In this document: in pieces, positions 32,963 through 37,133 of the stretch
Position numbering within the stretch: position 1 is the first letter of the stretch
How the letters are laid out: every line of letters starts with the position of its first letter
NCBI RefSeq assembly: GCF_002252755.1
Contig: NZ_NHOY01000082.1
Span: 1-37,133, forward strand
Length of the DNA: 37,133 nt
Direction: 5' to 3'
From: Halorubrum sp. Hd13
Lineage (GTDB): Archaea > Halobacteriota > Halobacteria > Halobacteriales > Haloferacaceae
Translations under genes and position numbers: made by a program
Notes under the pieces: model-generated
Database searches by the model: none
The model's input: only the letters and a program-made list of their open reading frames with translations
What the model was told of the DNA's origin: nothing

Positions 32963-33919
32963 CTAGCGGTCGATGCCGCTGCCGCCGTCGACGACGTCGG
33001 CCACGTCATCGGGCGTGATCACGGCGAGGTCGCCGTCGACGGTGCGCTTCAGGGCGGCGGCCGCGGCGGCCCACTCCAGTCCGTCCGCGACGTCGCCGCC
33101 GTCGAGCCGGTTGGCGAGGTACCCCGCGACGAACGCGTCGCCGGTGCCGATCGCGTCGAACGTCTCCGCGTCGAAGACGCTCTGCTCGTACACCGCGCCG
33201 TCCCGCAGGGCCACCGCGCCCTCGCTCCCCCGCGTGACGACGACCGTGTCGAAGCCGAACTCGGAGGCGAGCCCGTGGGCGATCTCGACGGCGTCGCCCT
33301 CGCGGCCCAGCACCTCGCGGGCGTCGCGCCGCGGGACGAACAGCGTGTCGACGTGCGCGAACAGCTCCTCGTACGCCGCCCGGGCCGTCTCGGGGTCCCA
33401 GAGCTTCGCCCGGTAGTTCAGGTCGAACGAGCGGGTCGCCCCGCCCTCCCCCGCGGCGCGGAGCAGCGCGGTCGTCGTCTCCGCGGCCCGCTCGGAGAGC
33501 GCCGGGGTGATCCCGGTCGTGTGGAACCGCTCGGCCGACTCCAGCGCGGCGGTCGGGAGCTCGTCGGGCTCGACCGTCGTGATCGCGGCGTCGGCCCGGT
33601 CGTAGATCACGCTCGTCCCGCGGGGCTCGCCGCCGTGTTCGAGGTAGTACGTCCCGACGCGGCTCGACTCGGGGTCGGCCCACGCGACGCCGGTCCGGAC
33701 GCCGTGGCTCCGGAGCTCGCTCACGACGCGGCGGCCGAGCGGCGACTCCGGGAGCTTGGAGAGCCAGACGGCGTCCGCGCCGAGCCGCGCCGCGCCGACC
33801 GCGACGTTGCTCTCCGCGCCGCCCGCCTGTACGCCGAGGGTCCGGGCGGTCTCCAGCCGGTCGCCGCGCGGCGGCGAGAGCCGGAGCATCGTCTCGCCGA
33901 ACGTCACGAGGTCCGTCAC
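32963..33919 (-). CDS. kdgK: 2-keto-3-deoxygluconate kinase (PfkB family)
   Basis: A 318-residue ribokinase-family sugar kinase. The start [17 protein letters not shown] and [14 protein letters not shown] match haloarchaeal KDG kinases of the semi-phosphorylative Entner-Doudoroff pathway, which make KDPG. Substrate-site text includes [13 protein letters not shown] and [10 protein letters not shown]. The anion hole and catalytic base lie in DAIGTGDAF (D261). The GTG at 33919 is the only start that gives the family N-terminus; it overlaps the stop of a 27-residue leader frame (GTGA). No KDPG aldolase gene is adjacent. Confidence 0.9.
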   Translation of the reverse strand: MTDLVTFGETMLRLSPPRGDRLETARTLGVQAGGAESNVAVGAARLGADAVWLSKLPESPLGRRVVSELRSHGVRTGVAWADPESSRVGTYYLEHGGEPRGTSVIYDRADAAITTVEPDELPTAALESAERFHTTGITPALSERAAETTTALLRAAGEGGATRSFDLNYRAKLWDPETARAAYEELFAHVDTLFVPRRDAREVLGREGDAVEIAHGLASEFGFDTVVVTRGSEGAVALRDGAVYEQSVFDAETFDAIGTGDAFVAGYLANRLDGGDVADGLEWAAAAAALKRTVDGDLAVITPDDVADVVDGGSGIDR

Positions 33920-33999
33920 GCCGACCACCCGACGCGTCCCGCCGTCGCCGCTGTCGTCGCCGCCGACGCCGCGGCCGTCGCGGTCGCTGCAGTGCGCAT
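33916..33999 (-). CDS. Leaderless short ORF coupled to kdgK
   Basis: A 27-residue frame that starts at ATG 33999, about 25 bases downstream of a minus-strand CTTTTGTA box (34021-34028), so transcription should begin at or next to this ATG. The peptide is mostly Ala and Thr and ends [10 protein letters not shown]. Its TGA overlaps the kdgK GTG as GTGA, an arrangement that makes kdgK depend on ribosomes finishing the short ORF. No homology recognised. Confidence 0.55.
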   Translation of the reverse strand: MRTAATATAAASAATTAATAGRVGWSA

Positions 34000-34074
34000 A
34001 CCGGAGCGTCGGCGGGGGAGTACAAAAGGGCAAGCGATCGCCGCCGGCCCGACCGCCCGCCGTCTCGGACCACC

Positions 34075-34620
34075 TCACCGGAGCGCGGACGCCAGCACCA
34101 CCGCCCCGAACAGGAGCAGCGCGAGGGCCGCGACAGGCTGCGACCCGGCGGCGGCGAGGTAGACGCCGTAGACGACGCCGACCGAGAGCGCGCCGACGAG
34201 CAGTGTCGTCCCGGCGTGGACGGCGACGTTCCGCCGGGTCCGGGCCTCGCGGCCGACCTGTGCGCCGACTGAGAGCCCGTGGTCCGCGGCGTCCCACGCG
34301 ACCGCGAGCGCGACGCCGCCGACGAGCAGCGCCTCGACGCCTCCGCCCCGATACCCCGCGACCGCGAGCCCGACGGTTCCGACCCCGGCCGCCCACGAGA
34401 GGAGCCGGTGCGACCGCCGGAACGACCCGGCGACGAGTCCGACCGTCGCGGCGCCGAGGAGGGCGCCCCCGAGCGGCGCGGCGAGGAACCCCGCGAGGCT
34501 CGCGACCGCGGCCGCGACGAGGGCGACGACGACGGCGAGCGTCGGGGGGCGGGCGTCGCGCTCGGGTCGGTCGGTCGGTGCGTTCGCGCCGCCGTCGGCG
34601 GGGGAGCCGTCGGCGCTCAC
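34075..34620 (-). CDS. Membrane protein of the DUF58/DUF4129 cluster (DUF7519-like)
   Basis: A 181-residue membrane protein with an acidic, Pro-rich head of about 28 residues followed by four to five hydrophobic helices, the second pair separated by [11 protein letters not shown] soluble patch [26 protein letters not shown] precedes the last two helices. It resembles the small multi-helix proteins (DUF7519) at the end of haloarchaeal DUF58 clusters; the family name is given from memory. GTG 34620 is the likely original start, at the GTGA junction that has been tripled by a 20-base repeat; GTG 34629 is also in frame. Confidence 0.7.
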   Translation of the reverse strand: MSADGSPADGGANAPTDRPERDARPPTLAVVVALVAAAVASLAGFLAAPLGGALLGAATVGLVAGSFRRSHRLLSWAAGVGTVGLAVAGYRGGGVEALLVGGVALAVAWDAADHGLSVGAQVGREARTRRNVAVHAGTTLLVGALSVGVVYGVYLAAAGSQPVAALALLLFGAVVLASALR

Positions 34621-34670
34621 GGCGACCACCCGGCGCTCACGGCGACCACCCGGCGCTCACGGCGACCACC
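34611..34670 (-). repeat. 20-base tandem repeat at the DUF58 / DUF7519-like junction
   Basis: Three identical copies of CGGCGCTCACGGCGACCACC (34611-34630, 34631-34650, 34651-34670). On the minus strand each contains the CCGTGAGC stop-start overlap. The DUF58 stop is in the first copy read, while the next gene's frame opens only in the last, 37 bases farther on, so coupling is altered by the duplication. Confidence 0.95.
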
Positions 34671-36072
34671 TGTTCGTCGCTCGCGCGACCGCGACGGGGA
34701 ACGACTCCCCGTCCCACTCGACCGCGCGGATCCCAGCCGAGCGGAGCTCCCGAAGCCGCTCGCGGCGCTCGAATCCCACGAGCCGCTCGCCGGGGGTCTC
34801 GCCGGCCGTGACGTCCGGCGAGAGGGCGGTGACGAGGTGGCCGTGCGCGTCGATCCGGCGCGCGATCGACGCGGCCGCGTCGTCGACGAGCGGGGTGAAG
34901 AAGAGCACCTGCGCGTCGGCCGGGAGCCGCCGCCGGAACCGGCGGAGCCACAGCGACCGGTAGAACCGGTCCCCGCTCGGGGTCGGGGCCAGCGCGGGAT
35001 CGGTCGCCAGCGTGTCGCGGCCCCGCGCGGCGTGCGCCGAGCCGGCGCCCGGCGCGAGCCAGCAGTCGACGGGGCCGAGCGCCGCGATTCCGACGCGGTC
35101 GCCGCCGTCGAGGAGCGCGCGGAACGCCTGCCCGGCGGCGCCGACGCTCGCCTCCACCGCCGTCTCCGCCGCCGGCTCGGGCGCGGCGTACGCGGACTCC
35201 CGCGCGTCGATCAGGAGGACGACCGTAGCGGCGCGCTCCTCGCGGAGCTCCACGGTCGCCAGCTCCCCCGTCCGCGCCCGGCGGTTCCAGTCGACCCGCT
35301 TGAGCGGGTCGCCGCGGCGGTACTCGCGAGTGGCGTGGAACTCCACGCCCGCCCCGCCGACGTCGGTCGGCATCCGGCCGTGGTACCGCGTCGTCAGCCC
35401 CCGGAGCGGGAGGTCGCCGCCGGCGGCCAGCTCCGGGGTACAGACGACCCGCGCGGGGTCGGCCGGCTCGATCGCGGTCGTCCGCTCGCGCGATCCGGAG
35501 GGGTTGCGCGTGATCGCCGTGACCGCCTCCCACTCGTGCTCGCCGCGGGTCGCGCGGACCGCGTACTCGAACGCGGCCGCCGATCCCGGGCGGAGCGCGG
35601 TCGCGATCCGCGCGGGACCGTCGACGACCTCCAGCGCCGGCGGAACCCCGTCGACGAGCCGGAGGTCGGCGACGGGGGCGTCGCCGGCGTTGCGCGCCCG
35701 GACCGCGACGGTCACCTCGTCGCCGGGCTCGGGGGTCGCGTCGCTCACCGTCCGGGTGACGTCGAGCGTCGCGGCCGGCGCCTCGCCGACGCTGGCGTAG
35801 AGGGCGTAGCCGACCCCGACCGCGCCGAGGAGCACCAGCCCCGGCCGCCGGGCGATGACGCCGACGCCGACCAGCGCGAGCGCCGCACCGCGGATCCCGT
35901 CCCACCGCCCCGTCTCGACCCCGCGGCGGGTCACGCGTTCGGTCGTCGCGGGCCCGTCGTCGCTTCCCTCGCCGTCCCCCCCTCCCTCGTCGTCGCTTCC
36001 CTCGTCGTCGCTCTCCTCGCTATCCGCCGCCCCTCCGGCGTCGACCGCCGACGACCGGCGACCCCGGCTCAT
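34657..36072 (-). CDS. DUF58 domain protein
   Basis: A 471-residue protein. A disordered Asp/Glu/Gly/Ser head (1-55) precedes two transmembrane helices (about 60-95), a beta-sandwich-like region (100-205, VTRTVSDATPEPGDEVTVAV) and the DUF58 core. The family signature is the REYRRGD stretch 249-255 followed by VDWNRRAR 260-267. A von Willebrand-like fold with VVLLIDAR and later DAQVLFFTPLVDD follows. Such proteins partner with MoxR ATPases, perhaps in assembly or maturation at the membrane. Its ATG overlaps the upstream gene's stop (ATGA). Confidence 0.88.
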   Translation of the reverse strand: MSRGRRSSAVDAGGAADSEESDDEGSDDEGGGDGEGSDDGPATTERVTRRGVETGRWDGIRGAALALVGVGVIARRPGLVLLGAVGVGYALYASVGEAPAATLDVTRTVSDATPEPGDEVTVAVRARNAGDAPVADLRLVDGVPPALEVVDGPARIATALRPGSAAAFEYAVRATRGEHEWEAVTAITRNPSGSRERTTAIEPADPARVVCTPELAAGGDLPLRGLTTRYHGRMPTDVGGAGVEFHATREYRRGDPLKRVDWNRRARTGELATVELREERAATVVLLIDARESAYAAPEPAAETAVEASVGAAGQAFRALLDGGDRVGIAALGPVDCWLAPGAGSAHAARGRDTLATDPALAPTPSGDRFYRSLWLRRFRRRLPADAQVLFFTPLVDDAAASIARRIDAHGHLVTALSPDVTAGETPGERLVGFERRERLRELRSAGIRAVEWDGESFPVAVARATNRWSP

Positions 36073-36659
36073 CGGTCGGCCTCCGGCGTCGCCTCCGCGC
36101 CGCCGGCGCCTCTTTCTCCCTCCGCCCGGCGGATCGCGTCGACGACGGCCCGGAGGCCGAACTCGTAGCGCGAGCGCCCGGTGACCATCGCCCGCAGCCG
36201 GACCCGGACCGGGTACGACGACGAGCGCGCGAGGAACGCGGCGGCGGTCGCGTCGCCGGTCCAGTCGCCGGTCTCGACGAGGCGCTCGGCCGCCTCGACC
36301 GAGACGTTTCGCTCGCGGGCGACGGTCGCGACCGCCAGCTCTCGGACCCGTTCGCGGACCTGTCGACGCGCTCGGTGTCCGCCGCGCGCGGGACCGGTCG
36401 CCCGCTCGATCCGCTCGTCGAGGTCGGCGCCGGGCACCGCGGCCGGCGCCCGCCGCTCCGGGTCGCCGGGGGCGGCCGCCTCGCGTCGCCGCCTCCGTCT
36501 GGCGTTCGCGTACCTGAGCCCCTGGACCACGCCGAGCGCGCCGATCAGCGTGACCACGGTCTCGGAGGGGTCCAGCGCGCTCGCGACCCCGCGGTCGACG
36601 GCGGCGACGAAGCCGACCGCGACCGCCGCCACGCCGAGGGCGACGAGGGGCCGGACCAC
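36069..36659 (-). CDS. Two-helix membrane protein of the DUF58 cluster (DUF7269-like)
   Basis: A 196-residue protein with two membrane helices at the N-terminus (about 4-22 and 33-50) and a cytoplasmic helical domain, Arg-rich at first (RRRRRREAAAPGDPERR). The C-terminal part includes VSVEAAERLVETGDWTGDATAAAFL, which is well conserved in proteins at this position of haloarchaeal clusters (DUF7269 from memory). The GTG at 36659 overlaps the previous TAG by one base and the end overlaps the DUF58 start, so it is a coupled operon member. Function unknown. Confidence 0.72.
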   Translation of the reverse strand: MVRPLVALGVAAVAVGFVAAVDRGVASALDPSETVVTLIGALGVVQGLRYANARRRRRREAAAPGDPERRAPAAVPGADLDERIERATGPARGGHRARRQVRERVRELAVATVARERNVSVEAAERLVETGDWTGDATAAAFLARSSSYPVRVRLRAMVTGRSRYEFGLRAVVDAIRRAEGERGAGGAEATPEADR

Positions 36660-37133
36660 TACTCCGCACCCCCGTGGCGCTCCTCGATCCGCCGGAGGGC
36701 CTCGGCGGCCCGGCGCTCGCGCTCCTCGGTCGCCTCCTCGCCCCCGTACCGCACCCGCTCGAAGACGGCGGTGAGGTCTCCGACCGGCTCCGCGTCGACG
36801 CCGGCGTCGACGGCCGCGGCCGCGAACTCGGCGGGCGTCGAGGAGGCGGGCCGGTCCACGTCGAGGGCCTCGGTCATGTCGCGCCACGCGCGGTACACCC
36901 CGTTGTCGGCGTCCGACCGCTCGATCCGGTCGGCCGCCGCGCCCGCGGTCCGCCCGACCTCGCGGAGGTCCGGGTCGGTCTGGTCCGGCTCCTCGCGCTC
37001 GCCGTGCTCCTCGCCGTCCGCCGGCTCGTCGTCGCCGCCGGCGCCGAGGAGCACGGCGACGCTCGCGACGAGCGCCGCGACCACGACCAGGGCGAACAGG
37101 AGCTCCGGCGCCGAGGCGGCCCCCTCGCCGCCG
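36659..37133 (-). CDS. DUF4129-type membrane protein (5' end cut by window)
   Basis: The frame is open at the right edge, so the N-terminus is missing. The visible part starts with a transmembrane segment (ELLFALVVVAALVASVAVLL), an acidic linker, and a C-terminal DUF4129 region: VYRAWRDMTEALDVDRPASS, TPAEFAAAAVDAGVD, LTAVFERVRYGG and a final helix EERERRAAEALRRIEE. DUF4129 usually accompanies transglutaminase, DUF58 and MoxR proteins. A GTG at 37084 would start inside the helix and is unlikely to be the real start. Confidence 0.8.
   Translation of the reverse strand, partial: GGEGAASAPELLFALVVVAALVASVAVLLGAGGDDEPADGEEHGEREEPDQTDPDLREVGRTAGAAADRIERSDADNGVYRAWRDMTEALDVDRPASSTPAEFAAAAVDAGVDAEPVGDLTAVFERVRYGGEEATEERERRAAEALRRIEERHGGAE

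Overview
The window is a GC-rich (roughly 70 % GC), densely coded stretch of a haloarchaeal chromosome, most likely Halorubrum or a close relative. The evidence is the very acidic proteins, GTC/GAC-rich codon use, many GTG starts, TATA boxes about 26-30 bases upstream of start codons (leaderless transcripts), and families typical of haloarchaea: SAMP-dependent NcsA, an archaeal PstSCAB-PhoU operon with a Tat lipoprotein PstS, KDG kinase, and a DUF58/DUF4129 cluster. No CRISPR array, insertion sequence, rRNA or replication origin is visible. One tRNA (Ser, anticodon CGA) is present.

Layout. 1-4730: a truncated Gfo/Idh/MocA oxidoreductase divergent from a sulfatase-like phosphohydrolase, then a tightly overlapping operon of a PTPS-family pterin enzyme, a GT4 glycosyltransferase and a SAM methyltransferase. 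4770-5753: the tRNA thiolase ncsA. 5867-6225: copy A of an unexplained structured repeat. 6302-11421: a hotdog-fold protein, a receiver-PAS regulator, an alpha/beta hydrolase, the cobalamin-binding subunit of methylmalonyl-CoA mutase with its GTPase MeaB, and a two-domain VOC dioxygenase. 11478-13055: an orphan small protein and a Na+/Ca2+ exchanger family protein. 13125-19074: the phosphate-uptake operon pstS-pstC-pstA-pstB-phoU followed by an arsenate-reductase-like phosphatase, behind a promoter carrying two inverted repeats. 19251-21789: a small unknown protein and a membrane-bound Fe-S/CCG oxidoreductase. 21913-24074: the biotin ECF transporter bioY-ecfA-ecfT, with a BirA-type operator over the bioY TATA box. 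24246-28466: a Cmi4-like protein, copy B of the structured repeat, a solitary Cas4-like protein, a cupin-zinc ribbon protein and a LeuA/CimA-type synthase. 28499-32294: a TreS-type GH13 enzyme, a small protein, a frameshifted truncated hemoglobin, tRNA-Ser and a MoxR ATPase. 32321-33919: pyrE and kdgK. 34075 to the end: a translationally coupled DUF7519-like / DUF58 / DUF7269-like / DUF4129-like cluster that runs off the window and probably works with the MoxR ATPase.

The most unusual signal is the pair of intergenic elements A and B, about 19 kb apart in opposite orientation. They share a core of roughly 200 bases that can fold into one long stem enclosing 71-72 bases. Two base pairs of the stem change in a compensatory way between the copies, which suggests a selected RNA. 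Each is flanked on one side by GC-rich hairpins of unrelated sequence and on the other by a shared CTTATAAAC box. Other notable points are a near-consensus biotin operator covering a TATA box, tandem duplications that multiply start-codon modules at two gene junctions, and leaderless short ORFs ahead of kdgK and the LeuA-type gene.
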